This document shows positions 18,471 to 27,327 of a stretch of DNA of 64,000 bases, one piece after another. Position numbers and translations under genes: made by a program. The notes under the pieces were generated by a model. It was given only the letters and a program-made list of their open reading frames with translations, was not told the origin of the DNA and searched no databases. This stretch comes from Lutibacter sp. B1 (GTDB taxonomy: Bacteria; Bacteroidota; Bacteroidia; Flavobacteriales; Flavobacteriaceae), in assembly GCF_012524075.1 (NCBI RefSeq), contig NZ_JAAZUI010000009.1:1-64000 (forward strand), given 5' to 3'. Every line of letters starts with the position of its first letter. Within the stretch, counting starts at the first letter, position 1.

Positions 18471-18887
18471 GTGAACAAATTAAAAAACAAATCAATTATT
18501 CTATTTGACGGTGTTTGTAATCTCTGCAATTCATCAGTTAACTTTATTATTAAACACGATAAAAATGAACATTTTTTATTTGCTTCTCTTCAATCAGACG
18601 TTGCAAAGGAGCTTTTGTTACAATTCACTTCAAAAAAAATTAAAATAGATTCAATAATTTTAATTGAAGATGGTGTTATTTATGAAAAATCTACCGCTGT
18701 ATTAAAAATTTCAACATATTTAAACGGTGGATTTAAATTGCTTTATAGTTTTATTCTAATACCTTTATTTATTAGAGATTCAATTTACGATTACGTAGCT
18801 AAAAATCGTTATAAATGGTTTGGGAAAAAAGATAATTGTATGATACCTACTCAAGAATTACAAAATAGATTTTTAGATTCATTTTAA
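18471..18887 (+). CDS. DCC-family thiol-disulfide oxidoreductase
   Basis: 138-residue DUF393 protein. The hallmark is ILFDGVCNLCNSSVNFI (residues 10-26) with the conserved D-x-x-C-x-x-C motif. Members have a thioredoxin-like fold and a predicted redox role. The start is GTG: the motif normally begins about 10 residues from the N-terminus, and no ATG is available upstream after the promoter. It is divergent from the ABC operon and convergent with the symporter gene. The mRNA is probably leaderless (see 18459-18466). Confidence 0.9.
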   Translation: MNKLKNKSIILFDGVCNLCNSSVNFIIKHDKNEHFLFASLQSDVAKELLLQFTSKKIKIDSIILIEDGVIYEKSTAVLKISTYLNGGFKLLYSFILIPLFIRDSIYDYVAKNRYKWFGKKDNCMIPTQELQNRFLDSF

Positions 18888-18913
18888 AATCCTTTTCATA
18901 TTAAAGTCTATTA

Positions 18914-20218
18914 TTATTTTTTAGGGTAATTATCATTCCAATCTTTAACTTTTGGTTGGTGTAATTTATCAATAGATTTTGCCACTAACATTGATACTGT
19001 TGCATCTCCCGTAACATTTACAGTGGTTCTACACATATCTAATGGTCTGTCAATAGCAAAAATCAATGCTAATCCAGCTTCAGGAATACCTGCTTGCCCT
19101 AAAACAATTACCAACATTACCATACCAGCTCCAGGTACAGCTGCAGAACCTATACTTGCTAATGTTGCTGTTACAATTATTCCTAATTGAACTGATAGTG
19201 ATAAGTCCATTCCAAAAGCTTGTGCTATAAATACAGCAGCTACTGCTTGATACAAACTGGTGCCATCCATGTTAATTGTAGCGCCTATTGGCAAAACAAA
19301 ACTGCTCACTTCTTCATCAACACCTAAGTGTTCTGTAACTCTTTCCATAGTTACCGGTAAAGTTGCTGCGCTACTACTGGTAGAAAAAGCCAATAATTGT
19401 GCCGGTGAAATTCCTTTAAAAAATTCTGCAGGACTCTTCTTAGTGAAAATCATAACAATAAAATTATAAAATACTATCATAAGAAGCAGTCCTAAAACTA
19501 CTGTAAACGTGTACCAAACTAATGCTTTAAATAAATCAACACTAGGCGATTCAACTACTAAAGCAGCCAATAATGCAAAAACACCATACGGTGCTGCTAA
19601 CATTATTAAATCAATCATTTTTAAAATAACTTCATTAAAACCATCAAAAAAATCTTTAACCGGTTTTGATTTATCATCAGGAATTAAAATCAATCCTATG
19701 CCAAAAAACATTGCAAAAAATATAATTTGAAGCATATTTTTATTTTCAGTTGCCGCTCCAAAAATATTATCTGGAACAATATCAACCAAAGCTTGTAAAG
19801 GTCCGCTTTCTTTTTGCTTAGCCGCTTCTTCCTTATATTTTTCAGCATCACTACTATAATTTTGAACTAACTCTTGGCGGGTATTTTCTGAAATTGAATT
19901 TCCGGGTTTTATAATATTAACTAGCGCTAACCCTATTGAAACAGCAATTACGGTAGTCATAATGTAAATTCCTATGGTTCTACCTCCCATTTTTGATAGT
20001 TTAGAAATATCTTTCAAATCGGAAACACCTTTTATAAGTGAAGCTAAAATTAACGGAACAGCAATTAATTTTAATGAATTTATAAATATTGTTCCAAAAG
20101 GTTTTATCCAATTTTGAACAATTTCTCTACCTCCGCTAAATTGTGTCATTAATAAACCTGCCAACACCCCTAAAACCATTCCTAATAATATTTGCCAGTG
20201 TAATGCTATTTTTTTCAT
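18914..20218 (-). CDS. Dicarboxylate/amino acid:cation (Na+ or H+) symporter
   Basis: 434-residue inner-membrane symporter of the DAACS family (GltP/DctA-like). Visible signatures: the serine-rich re-entrant loop AFSTSSSAATLPVTM, the MDGTSLYQAVAAVFIAQ segment, the second loop ASIGSAAVPGAGMVML, and DRPLDMCRTTVNVTGDA near the C-terminus. I set the start at the ATG 20216-20218 (MKKIALHWQ), 22 codons inside the longest open frame, because the longer start would fall inside the terminator at 20283-20308. Likely substrates are C4-dicarboxylates or acidic amino acids. Monocistronic. Confidence 0.93.
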   Translation of the reverse strand: MKKIALHWQILLGMVLGVLAGLLMTQFSGGREIVQNWIKPFGTIFINSLKLIAVPLILASLIKGVSDLKDISKLSKMGGRTIGIYIMTTVIAVSIGLALVNIIKPGNSISENTRQELVQNYSSDAEKYKEEAAKQKESGPLQALVDIVPDNIFGAATENKNMLQIIFFAMFFGIGLILIPDDKSKPVKDFFDGFNEVILKMIDLIMLAAPYGVFALLAALVVESPSVDLFKALVWYTFTVVLGLLLMIVFYNFIVMIFTKKSPAEFFKGISPAQLLAFSTSSSAATLPVTMERVTEHLGVDEEVSSFVLPIGATINMDGTSLYQAVAAVFIAQAFGMDLSLSVQLGIIVTATLASIGSAAVPGAGMVMLVIVLGQAGIPEAGLALIFAIDRPLDMCRTTVNVTGDATVSMLVAKSIDKLHQPKVKDWNDNYPKK

Positions 20219-20282
20219 GTATAAGATTAAAATTTTAGGGAAAGATAAAAAAATAGTACTATAATTACTGTTTATCATAAAC

Positions 20283-20308
20283 AAAAAAGCACCAAAAGGT
20301 GCTTTTTT
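20283..20308 (-). terminator. Intrinsic terminator after the small outer membrane protein gene
   Basis: Arms AAAAAAGCACC and GGTGCTTTTTT with an AAAA loop. On the minus strand it follows the gene at 20330-20821. Confidence 0.85.
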
Positions 20309-20329
20309 GAATAAAAAATATAAATTAAT

Positions 20330-20821
20330 TTAAAATTGATACCTTATTGAAAGAGCAATATCAAAATCAGTGTCATCTCCATAATCTCCTGTAATATTAA
20401 ATTCAGGTCTAAAATCTAATGAAATCAATAAAGGTATTTCAAAATCATATTCAACACCAACAACTCCATCAACATTTAAAAAGAAACCATCATCATCATC
20501 ATTTCCCAGAAAATCATTATCCCAACTCCACGAGCCTACTCCGGCACCAAAACCGGCATACCAGTTAAACCTATTATCAATAACCCAAACCCATTGATGT
20601 AGTGCTGTTAATTTAAATGCCTCAGAATCATCATGATCTCTAAAACCTAAATCTACTTCTAATCTTGTATTTTCTTTTAAAGCACGTTGATAAGAAATTT
20701 CTGCTCCAAAACCATCATTATCACCAACTCTTATCCCTAAAGCATGATCTGAAATATCTTGAGATTTTACCATACCTATAAAACTAAAAAAAATGCTTAA
20801 TGTTAAAACGAGTTTTTTCAT
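20330..20821 (-). CDS. Outer membrane beta-barrel protein, 163 aa
   Basis: Secreted small barrel protein. Signal peptide at 1-20 (MKKLVLTLSIFFSFIGMVKS, then QD). The mature sequence alternates polar and aromatic residues in strand-like runs (TRLEVDLGFRDHDD, FNWYAGFGAGVGSWSW, ISLDFRPEFNI) and ends in SIRYQF, the terminal aromatic residue typical of outer membrane barrels. Loops are very acidic (GNDDDDGFF). The closest general type is the OmpW/OmpA-like 8-stranded barrel; no specific function can be named. It has its own terminator (20283-20308). Confidence 0.78.
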   Translation of the reverse strand: MKKLVLTLSIFFSFIGMVKSQDISDHALGIRVGDNDGFGAEISYQRALKENTRLEVDLGFRDHDDSEAFKLTALHQWVWVIDNRFNWYAGFGAGVGSWSWDNDFLGNDDDDGFFLNVDGVVGVEYDFEIPLLISLDFRPEFNITGDYGDDTDFDIALSIRYQF

Positions 20822-20990
20822 AAGTTAAAATTTTAATAATTATACGATTTTAAAATTCAGAATATTATCAAAACGATAAAAAAGAATTTATATTTTAAAT
20901 AGTGACTCTTTAAACTATTTTGTGTCTTAAAATAACAGAATTAATTAATTTTTTGTCTAAATTAGGCAATCAACTTAAAAAAATAAAAAA

Positions 20991-21629
20991 ATGGCAGGAA
21001 TTTTAGATCTTTTAAACAGTGACCTTGGTAAAACGCTTATCAATGGAACTAGCAAACAATTAGGACAAGATAAAGGAAAAACAGCAAATGCATTAAGCAC
21101 TGCATTACCTTTTATTTTAGGCGCTATGAAAAATAATGCTAGTACACCAGAAGGTGCAGCAGGATTATTAGGCGCATTAGGAAACGATAAACATAGTGGT
21201 AATATTTTAGACAACCTAGGAAGCATTTTAGGAGGTAGTAATATTGATGATGACGTATTACAAGATGGAGCCGGAATTTTAAGCCATGTTTTTGGTGGAA
21301 AAGAACAAAATGTTGCTCAAGCTGTAAGTAAAAAAAGTGGGCTTGATTTAAATTCTGCTATGCAAATATTAAAAGTAGCTGCACCTTTAGTAATGGGATA
21401 TTTAGGAAAAGAAACCCGACAACAAAATGTAACTGACAGTAATGGTATTGGAGATTTGCTTGGTGGTTTACTAGGTAGTGGCGCTCAAACTGAACAAAGT
21501 TTAGTTTCTAAACTTTTGGATGCTGATGGTGATGGCAGTATGATTGACGATTTAATTGGAATGGCTACCGGAAGCAAAAAGAAAGGTGGACTTGGTGGTT
21601 TATTAGGTGGATTATTTGGAGGTAAATAA
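20991..21629 (+). CDS. DUF937 domain protein
   Basis: 212-residue protein with the DUF937 pattern: MAGILDLLNSDLGKTLING, then ALPFILGAMKNNASTPEGAAGLLGAL and VSKKSGLDLNSAMQILKVAAPLVMGYLGK. An acidic DADGDGS stretch near residue 175 looks like a calcium-binding loop, and the C-terminus is Gly/Leu rich (GGLGGLLGGLFGGK). Function unknown. No signal peptide. It is monocistronic with a terminator at 21651-21683. Confidence 0.87.
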   Translation: MAGILDLLNSDLGKTLINGTSKQLGQDKGKTANALSTALPFILGAMKNNASTPEGAAGLLGALGNDKHSGNILDNLGSILGGSNIDDDVLQDGAGILSHVFGGKEQNVAQAVSKKSGLDLNSAMQILKVAAPLVMGYLGKETRQQNVTDSNGIGDLLGGLLGSGAQTEQSLVSKLLDADGDGSMIDDLIGMATGSKKKGGLGGLLGGLFGGK

Positions 21630-21650
21630 CATAGTATTTTAAGTACATTT

Positions 21651-21683
21651 AAAAGGTCAAGTTATATAATTTGACCTTTTTTT
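21651..21683 (+). terminator. Intrinsic terminator after the DUF937 gene
   Basis: Arms AAAAGGTCAA (21651-21660) and TTGACCTTTT (21671-21680) followed by TTT. The same arms occur at the terminator 32731-32760. Confidence 0.8.
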
Positions 21684-21698
21684 ATTAAATTATAAATG

Positions 21699-21706
21699 TA
21701 TTTTTG
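21699..21706 (+). promoter_or_regulatory. Promoter -7 box (TATTTTTG)
   Basis: Exact TAnnTTTG 18 bases before the ATG at 21724. A TTTG at 21670-21673 could be the -33 element at a rather long spacing of 25 bases. Confidence 0.55.
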
Positions 21707-21723
21707 CAACGAATTTTTAACAA

Positions 21724-22026
21724 ATGGAAAAACTAAAGCAACGCTGGGGATTAAAATCGAACTTTCAAGTTTTATTAATAATAATTGTGTTTTCAATTAA
21801 TGGATCTTTTGCTGTTTGGGTTGCCAAACCGGTTACTGAACTTATTGGTTTAAATGTTGAAACTACAAATCCTTGGATTTTTTGGCCAATTAGAATTTTT
21901 TTAGTTTTTCTAATTTATCAAGCTACTTTACCAATAGTTGGATTTTGTTTTGGACAATTTACTTTCTTTTGGAATTTTACAAAAAAAATGTTGTGTAGAA
22001 TGGGTTTTAAAAAGTTGTTGAACTAA
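21724..22026 (+). CDS. Small membrane protein, DUF6787-like
   Basis: 100-residue protein with two hydrophobic segments (residues 15-35, VLLIIIVFSINGSFAVWVA, and about 55-80) and the strongly patterned N-terminus MEKLKQRWGLKSNFQ plus NPWIFWPIRI and GQFTFFWNFTKKML. I recall this pattern as a flavobacterial family of unknown function (DUF6787), sometimes mislabelled as a diacylglyceryl transferase, but I cannot check it here. Convergent with the gene at 22033-22305, 6 bases between stops. Confidence 0.72.
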   Translation: MEKLKQRWGLKSNFQVLLIIIVFSINGSFAVWVAKPVTELIGLNVETTNPWIFWPIRIFLVFLIYQATLPIVGFCFGQFTFFWNFTKKMLCRMGFKKLLN

Positions 22027-22032
22027 AATTCA

Positions 22033-22305
22033 CTATTTTCTATTTTTCTTAAGTAAGTATTTATATATCCATGTTAATGTGAATGTAGGTAAAAAATCTG
22101 TTCCAAAAATACCGGCTTCTTCCACAAAAGAAACTAATCCTCCTACTTTCCCTTCTGTTCCTTTAAACATTTTAAACATTAAAAAAGCGGATAATGGGGC
22201 CCAAACAACATCTGAAAATTCACCAACAAACGGAATTACAAAAGATAACATTCCAACACCATCAAACAACACACTTAACAATAGCAATTTATATTTTTTT
22301 TGCAT
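22033..22305 (-). CDS. Small hypothetical membrane protein, 90 aa
   Basis: Not assigned to a named family. Two or three hydrophobic segments (LLLLSVLFDGVGMLSFVIPFV at 7-27, VVWAPLSAFLMFKMF at 33-47, and a C-terminal one) with a positive tail KYLLKKNRK. The GVGMLSFVIPFVGEFSD pattern looks like that of other small Bacteroidota inner-membrane proteins. It lies 44 bases downstream of the msrA start, on the same strand as msrA but upstream of it in transcription. Confidence 0.7.
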   Translation of the reverse strand: MQKKYKLLLLSVLFDGVGMLSFVIPFVGEFSDVVWAPLSAFLMFKMFKGTEGKVGGLVSFVEEAGIFGTDFLPTFTLTWIYKYLLKKNRK

Positions 22306-22349
22306 ACTAATTTAATTTTTAATAGGGTATTACAATAAAAATGCCAACC

Positions 22350-22982
22350 TTATTGCTTTTTTAATTTATCCTTATATTTTTTTATGAATTTTTCAAGTTT
22401 TGGATTTATCACCGCTACACAATACCCTTGATATTTATTATTATTATAATAGTTTTGATGATAATCTTCAGCTTTATAAAACGTATCAAATTGAACAATT
22501 TCAGTAACAATTGGACTATCAAAAACTTGCGCTTCAGTTAAAGCTTTTATGAATTTCTCAGCAGTTTCTTTTTGCTCATTAGAATGATAAAAAATAGCAG
22601 ATCGGTATTGAGTACCAACATCATAACCTTGTTTGTTCAACGTTGTTGGATCGTGAGTACTAAAAAACACATCTAATATTTCTTGAAATGTAATTATTGA
22701 AGAATCAAATTGAATTTGAATAGCTTCAGCATGACCGGTTGAGCCCGATGAAACTTCTTTATATGAAGGATTTTTAATTGTACCTCCTGTATAACCTGAT
22801 GTAACTGACTGTACTCCTTCTAATCTTTGAAAAATTGCTTCAGTACACCAAAAACAACCATTTGCAAAAGTTGCTGTTTCTAATTTTTGTATCATTTTTG
22901 TTTTTTTAGTAATTACTGATTGTGCCGAAATATTGCCTAATACACAAAAAGAAAATAATAATATTAATACAGTTTTTTTCAT
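22350..22982 (-). CDS. msrA: Exported peptide-methionine (S)-S-oxide reductase
   Basis: 210 residues; reduces methionine-S-sulfoxide in proteins. It carries an N-terminal signal peptide (MKKTVLILLFSFCVLGNISA, residues 1-20), so this copy acts outside the cytoplasm. The catalytic motif is NGCFWCTEA with nucleophile Cys-43 and an extra Cys-46. Other family signatures are VTSGYTGG, GHAEAIQI and FFSTHDPTTLNKQGYDVGTQYRS. No MsrB domain is fused. A threonine aldolase and an M28 peptidase lie upstream on the same strand with short gaps (10 and 20 bases), so the three may be co-transcribed. Confidence 0.95.
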   Translation of the reverse strand: MKKTVLILLFSFCVLGNISAQSVITKKTKMIQKLETATFANGCFWCTEAIFQRLEGVQSVTSGYTGGTIKNPSYKEVSSGSTGHAEAIQIQFDSSIITFQEILDVFFSTHDPTTLNKQGYDVGTQYRSAIFYHSNEQKETAEKFIKALTEAQVFDSPIVTEIVQFDTFYKAEDYHQNYYNNNKYQGYCVAVINPKLEKFIKKYKDKLKKQ

Positions 22983-23002
22983 ACTTCAAAATTAATTTAT
23001 AA

Positions 23003-24361
23003 TTACTCTCCTTTCGGAATTAATTTTCTTGGAAATTGTATTAAACTTTCAGCTCCATTTTTACTTACAGAAGCTACACCAAAAAAATAATTATCAATTA
23101 CAATATTTTTTAATGTATAATCTGATATTTTACCAACAAACATACTATGTTGCCATAAAGGCGAAGTTGTATCTCTCCAATAAATTTTATAACCTAATAT
23201 ATTTTCATCGTCTTCTACATCCCATTTTAACCTTGTTGAAGGTTGTACAGCTCCTGCAATCATCACATTTTTTGGCTCAACCGATGCCATTGCCAATGAA
23301 GCCAAAGTTAAACTGTTTACGGCTGTTAATTTTGCTGCGTACTCAAAATTTACGCCTTGTAGTACATCGCCATAGGCTATTCCATTTTCTTCTCTCAAAT
23401 CCTGATGTTGCCTATTATAATTTTCGTGAGTTTCCATAATTCTAACACCGGTAAAACCCTCATTATTAAATGGTGTATGGTGGCCACCTCTTCCAAATCT
23501 ATCCAATCTGTAAATCATAATTGCATCTAAATTGGTCATATATTTATCGGTAATATCATCAATATAACGAGCTAATTGACGAGATGGCCCATCTACTTCA
23601 CCTCCATAATAACGCATACTATTACGTTCATTTTCTGTAGTTTTCATTGAAATAGCTTCAGAAAAAACTCTAAAAGTACTATTATCAATTACGCCATCAA
23701 TTCCTTCAATATTTCCAATCATATCATTATTTAAAACGCCCACAATATCCCATTTATTTTCTTTAGCATATTCGGCTAAAATTTTACCTCCATACAAACC
23801 TTGTTCTTCACCCGAAAGACCCACATAAATTATTGAAGCAGGAAATTTATATTTGCTCAAAACTCTTGCCGCTTCAATGGTTCCTGCCATACCTGATGCA
23901 TTGTCATTAGCTCCGGGAGCATCAGATGTAAAATTATTAGGATCAGTTACACGAGAATCTATATCACCAGACATAATTACATATCGATTAGGATATTTAT
24001 AACCTTTTTGAATTGCAACAACATTAACAACTTTAGTATCTCTGATAATTCTTCTTCCATCTTCTTTAACTACATCAGAAATATATTTAACCTCTAAACA
24101 GTTATTACAATTTGTTGAAACTTTATCAAAAGTAGCTTTTATCCACCTTCTTGCAGCTCCAATACCTCTTGTTGTTGAAATTGTATCGGATAATGTATGC
24201 CTTGTACCAAAATCTACAAGTGTTTTTATATCATTTTCTATTCTTTTTGCTGAAGGTGCTGTTGAAATTTCAAATAAAATTTTATCGGCCTCAGTTTGAG
24301 AATAATTATTAATAGTTAGCAGTACTAAAAAAACAGGTATTATTTTTTTTATGTGAATCAT
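23003..24361 (-). CDS. Exported M28 family zinc aminopeptidase
   Basis: 452 residues with a signal peptide (MIHIKKIIPVFLVLLTINNY, cut near 21). The peptidase domain (about 40-350) has the M28 zinc and catalytic motifs: a TRHTLSD region, SGDIDSR, PGANDNASGMAGTIEAARVL, YVGLSGEEQGLYGGK and a late GGHHTPFNNEGF. The remaining 80 or so residues (about 370-452, STRLKWDVEDDENILGYKIYW) look like a fibronectin III/Ig-like domain. There is no type IX sorting domain at the C-terminus. Probably periplasmic or surface peptide degradation. Confidence 0.92.
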   Translation of the reverse strand: MIHIKKIIPVFLVLLTINNYSQTEADKILFEISTAPSAKRIENDIKTLVDFGTRHTLSDTISTTRGIGAARRWIKATFDKVSTNCNNCLEVKYISDVVKEDGRRIIRDTKVVNVVAIQKGYKYPNRYVIMSGDIDSRVTDPNNFTSDAPGANDNASGMAGTIEAARVLSKYKFPASIIYVGLSGEEQGLYGGKILAEYAKENKWDIVGVLNNDMIGNIEGIDGVIDNSTFRVFSEAISMKTTENERNSMRYYGGEVDGPSRQLARYIDDITDKYMTNLDAIMIYRLDRFGRGGHHTPFNNEGFTGVRIMETHENYNRQHQDLREENGIAYGDVLQGVNFEYAAKLTAVNSLTLASLAMASVEPKNVMIAGAVQPSTRLKWDVEDDENILGYKIYWRDTTSPLWQHSMFVGKISDYTLKNIVIDNYFFGVASVSKNGAESLIQFPRKLIPKGE

Positions 24362-24371
24362 TATATAAATT

Positions 24372-25394
24372 TTAAATATGTTCTAATGTATGAACAACTC
24401 TTTCTAACATTTCTTCAGTAAAATCCAAATGCGTTACCATTCTTAATTTTCCTTGCCCCATACTGCTCAATAAAATTCTGGCGTCATTCAGTCTGCTTAT
24501 AAAATCTTGTTCATTAATTGAATCTATAACATTAAAAATAATGATATTTGTTTCAATAGGTTCAACACTTTTAATTAGTTCACAATTTTGAAGCGCAGCT
24601 CCAATAACCTTTGCCCTGGTATGATCAATTGCAAGTCGTTCTACATGATTATCCAAAGCATAAATTCCGGCGGCAGCCAAATAACCTGACTGTCTCATAC
24701 CTCCACCAAACAATTTTCTAATTCTCAATGCTTTATCCATGTGTTGTTTTGTACCTAATAATATTGAACCGACCGGTGCTCCTAATCCTTTTGACAGGCA
24801 TATTGAAATGGTATCAAAAACTTTTCCATACTGCTCTGGAGATTCTTCTTTTGCAACTAAAGCATTGAACAACCGCGCACCATCTAAATGTAAAGCAAGA
24901 TTATTGTCTAAACATATCTTCTTTATTTTTAAAATCTCATCAAAATCCCAACAAGCACCACCACCTTTATTTGTTGTATTTTCTACCACTACAAGTCGTG
25001 AATACGGTGCATGAATATCGGTTCTGCTTCCAGATACTACTTCGTTTAACTGATTTGCAGTAAACATACCTCTAGTACCATCAATTAAATGACTTGTAAC
25101 TCCAGAATTGAATGCTGCTCCACCACCTTCAAAATTATACACATGTGTCCATTTATCACAAAACATTCTGTCTCCGGGTTGTGTATGTAATTTTATAGCT
25201 GTTTGATTTGCCATTGTACCAGAAGGGAAAAATAAAGCATCTTCCATACCAAACATTTCGGCTATCTTTGATTGTAATTGATTAACAGTTGGATCTGATT
25301 TAAAAACATCATCACCAACTTCAGCATTCATCATGGCATTTAACATGCCTTTTGTAGGTTTAGTAACTGTGTCACTAATTAAATTTATTTGCAT
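24372..25394 (-). CDS. ltaE: Low-specificity L-threonine aldolase
   Basis: 340-residue PLP enzyme cleaving threonine to glycine and acetaldehyde. Seen: the N-terminal ISDTVTKPTKGML, FFPSGTMANQTAI, the PLP-binding LHLDGARLFNALVA (about residue 170) and the Schiff-base Lys in ICLSKGLGAPVGS (about 200). Other family members act on allo-threonine or phenylserine, so substrate preference is open. Its start region is shared with the divergent prfB promoter: the -33 element of prfB (25388-25391) lies in its first codons. Confidence 0.94.
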   Translation of the reverse strand: MQINLISDTVTKPTKGMLNAMMNAEVGDDVFKSDPTVNQLQSKIAEMFGMEDALFFPSGTMANQTAIKLHTQPGDRMFCDKWTHVYNFEGGGAAFNSGVTSHLIDGTRGMFTANQLNEVVSGSRTDIHAPYSRLVVVENTTNKGGGACWDFDEILKIKKICLDNNLALHLDGARLFNALVAKEESPEQYGKVFDTISICLSKGLGAPVGSILLGTKQHMDKALRIRKLFGGGMRQSGYLAAAGIYALDNHVERLAIDHTRAKVIGAALQNCELIKSVEPIETNIIIFNVIDSINEQDFISRLNDARILLSSMGQGKLRMVTHLDFTEEMLERVVHTLEHI

Positions 25395-25420
25395 AGTTTA
25401 AAAATGAAAGGTTATTTTTG
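25388..25420 (+). promoter_or_regulatory. Promoter of prfB: TTTG - 21 bases - TATTTTTG
   Basis: Complete Bacteroidota-type promoter: -33 TTTG at 25388-25391 and -7 TATTTTTG at 25413-25420. The start point should be near 25425, a 14-base leader. Confidence 0.75.
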
Positions 25421-25438
25421 TAATTCTCAATTTTAGAA

Positions 25439-26545
25439 ATGATATCAAAAGAACACATCAATAAATTACAAGAACGAATAGGCAATTTAAAAACTTACCT
25501 CGATATTGACAAGAAAATAATTGAAATTTCAAACGAGGAAGAAAAAACTGCAAATCCCAATTTTTGGAATAACCCGAAAGAAGCCGAAATTGTAATGAAA
25601 AAACTTCGAGCCAAAAAAAAATGGGTGGAAGATTTTAATAATTTAACTACCAATTTTGAAGATACCTCTGTTTTATTCGATTTTTATTCTGAAGGTGAAA
25701 TTAAAGAAGATGAAGTTGACAAACAATACCATAAAACATTAAATATTATAGAAAACTTAGAGTTTAAAAATATGCTTTCTGATGAAGGTGATAATTTGAG
25801 TGCTGTACTTCAAATTACTGCCGGAGCCGGTGGTACAGAAAGTTGTGATTGGGCTCAAATGCTTATGAGAATGTATTTAATGTGGAGTGAGAACCAAGGT
25901 TTTAAAATTAAAGAACTTAACTTCCAAGAAGGTGATGTTGCCGGAATTAAAACTGTAACTTTAGAAATTGATGGTGAATATGCTTTCGGTTATTTAAAAG
26001 GAGAAAACGGTGTACATCGTTTAGTTAGAATTTCACCTTTCGACAGTAATGCTAAACGCCATACTTCTTTTGCATCAGTATATGTTTACCCACTTGCGGA
26101 TGATAGTATTGAAATAGAAATCAATCCCGCAGATATCACATGGGAAACAATGCGCTCAAGTGGTGCAGGAGGTCAAAACGTTAACAAAGTTGAAACTGCA
26201 GTACGTTTACGCCATAAACCTTCGGGAATTATGATTGAAAACTCAGAAACTCGTTCTCAACTTGATAATAAAACCAAAGCAATGCAATTACTTAAATCTC
26301 AATTATACGAAATTGAATTGCAAAAACAACGAGAAAAGCGCAGTGAAATTGAAGCAAATAAATTAAAAATTGACTTTGGTTCTCAAATTCGAAATTATGT
26401 AATGCATCCTTATAAATTAGTAAAAGATGTTAGAACCACATACGAAACTGCTAATGTAGATGCTGTTATGAATGGAGATATTGATGGCTTTATAAAAGCA
26501 TACCTGATGCAACAAGGACAAAAAGAAACTTCAACAGAATTATAA
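25439..26545 (+). CDS. prfB: Peptide chain release factor 2
   Basis: 368-residue class I release factor for UGA and UAA. The stop-codon reading tripeptide SPF (residues 199-201) and the catalytic GGQ (residues 244-246 in [15 protein letters not shown]) are both present. The gene is one uninterrupted frame from ATG: around codons 18-24, where many prfB genes have an in-frame TGA and a programmed +1 frameshift, this one reads LKTYLDID with no stop. So the autoregulatory frameshift is absent. The stop overlaps the next start (TAATG), coupling it to the HAD gene. Confidence 0.97.
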   Translation: MISKEHINKLQERIGNLKTYLDIDKKIIEISNEEEKTANPNFWNNPKEAEIVMKKLRAKKKWVEDFNNLTTNFEDTSVLFDFYSEGEIKEDEVDKQYHKTLNIIENLEFKNMLSDEGDNLSAVLQITAGAGGTESCDWAQMLMRMYLMWSENQGFKIKELNFQEGDVAGIKTVTLEIDGEYAFGYLKGENGVHRLVRISPFDSNAKRHTSFASVYVYPLADDSIEIEINPADITWETMRSSGAGGQNVNKVETAVRLRHKPSGIMIENSETRSQLDNKTKAMQLLKSQLYEIELQKQREKRSEIEANKLKIDFGSQIRNYVMHPYKLVKDVRTTYETANVDAVMNGDIDGFIKAYLMQQGQKETSTEL

Positions 26546-27165
26546 TGGAACATAAAATTGATACCATAATTTTTGATTTAGGCGGTGTACTTGTCGACTG
26601 GAATCCAGCATATCTATATAAAAAAGTGTTCAATGGCGATGTAACCAAAGTTAACTGGTTTTTAAGTTCTGTTTGTACAACTGAATGGAATACAGAACAA
26701 GATGCAGGCAGAACCATTGAAGAAGCTGTAAAACAAAAAGTTACAGAGTTTCCTGAATATGAAGATTGGATTCGATTGTATTATAACGAATGGCACCACA
26801 TGTTTTCTGGTCCAATTCATCAAAATGTTGAATTGTTCAAAACATTAAAAGCCTCCGGAAATTATAAAATTTATGCTCTAACCAATTGGAGTGCAGAAAA
26901 ATGGGACAAAGCTATAGAGTTATTTCCTTTTTTTAAGGATTTTGATGGTGTGGTAGTTTCCGGTAAAGAAAAAACCAGAAAACCCTTTCCTAAAATATAC
27001 AATATCATATTAAACAGATATAATATTACACCTGAAAATGCTGTTTTTATTGATGATAACAAAGAAAACGTAATTGCTGCAAGTAGTTTTAATCTTAATG
27101 CTATACATTTTAAAACCCATGAAAAACTAAAAGAAAAACTAAATTCTCTACAAATATTTTTCTAA
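26545..27165 (+). CDS. HAD-family hydrolase (subfamily IA)
   Basis: 206-residue haloacid-dehalogenase-type phosphatase. Motif I is FDLGGVLVDWN (Asp-11), motif II is YALTNWS, the conserved Lys lies in SGKEKTRKPFPKIY and motif IV is FIDDNKENV. A helical cap lies between residues 15 and 80. This form (DLGGVLVDW...) resembles the YihX-type sugar phosphatases (alpha-D-glucose 1-phosphate phosphatase), but substrate is not certain. It overlaps prfB by one base (TAATG). Confidence 0.9.
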   Translation: MEHKIDTIIFDLGGVLVDWNPAYLYKKVFNGDVTKVNWFLSSVCTTEWNTEQDAGRTIEEAVKQKVTEFPEYEDWIRLYYNEWHHMFSGPIHQNVELFKTLKASGNYKIYALTNWSAEKWDKAIELFPFFKDFDGVVVSGKEKTRKPFPKIYNIILNRYNITPENAVFIDDNKENVIAASSFNLNAIHFKTHEKLKEKLNSLQIFF

Positions 27166-27193
27166 TAAAAATTTTAATTTTACATCATTTCAA

Positions 27194-27234
27194 CAATAAA
27201 CAGTTATTTTTTTTAAATAAAATACTGTTTATTG
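27194..27234. repeat. 11-bp perfect inverted repeat in the gap before the outer membrane barrel gene
   Basis: CAATAAACAGT (27194-27204) and ACTGTTTATTG (27224-27234), 19 bases apart. No T run follows on the plus strand, so it is not a classic terminator for the HAD gene; it could be an operator or an mRNA structure. The rest of 27166-27327 is very AT-rich with no convincing -7 box. Confidence 0.6.
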
Positions 27235-27327
27235 ATAATAATTCGTATTTTTACTGAAATTAAATTTTATATATAAATATGTAAAAAATACCAGTAAAAT
27301 GCTATGAATTAATTAACCCGTTTTTTT

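Noticed and set aside
20219-20284. 22-codon N-terminal extension of the symporter
   Set aside because: Its start lies in the terminator of the upstream gene; the ATG at 20218 gives the normal N-terminus.
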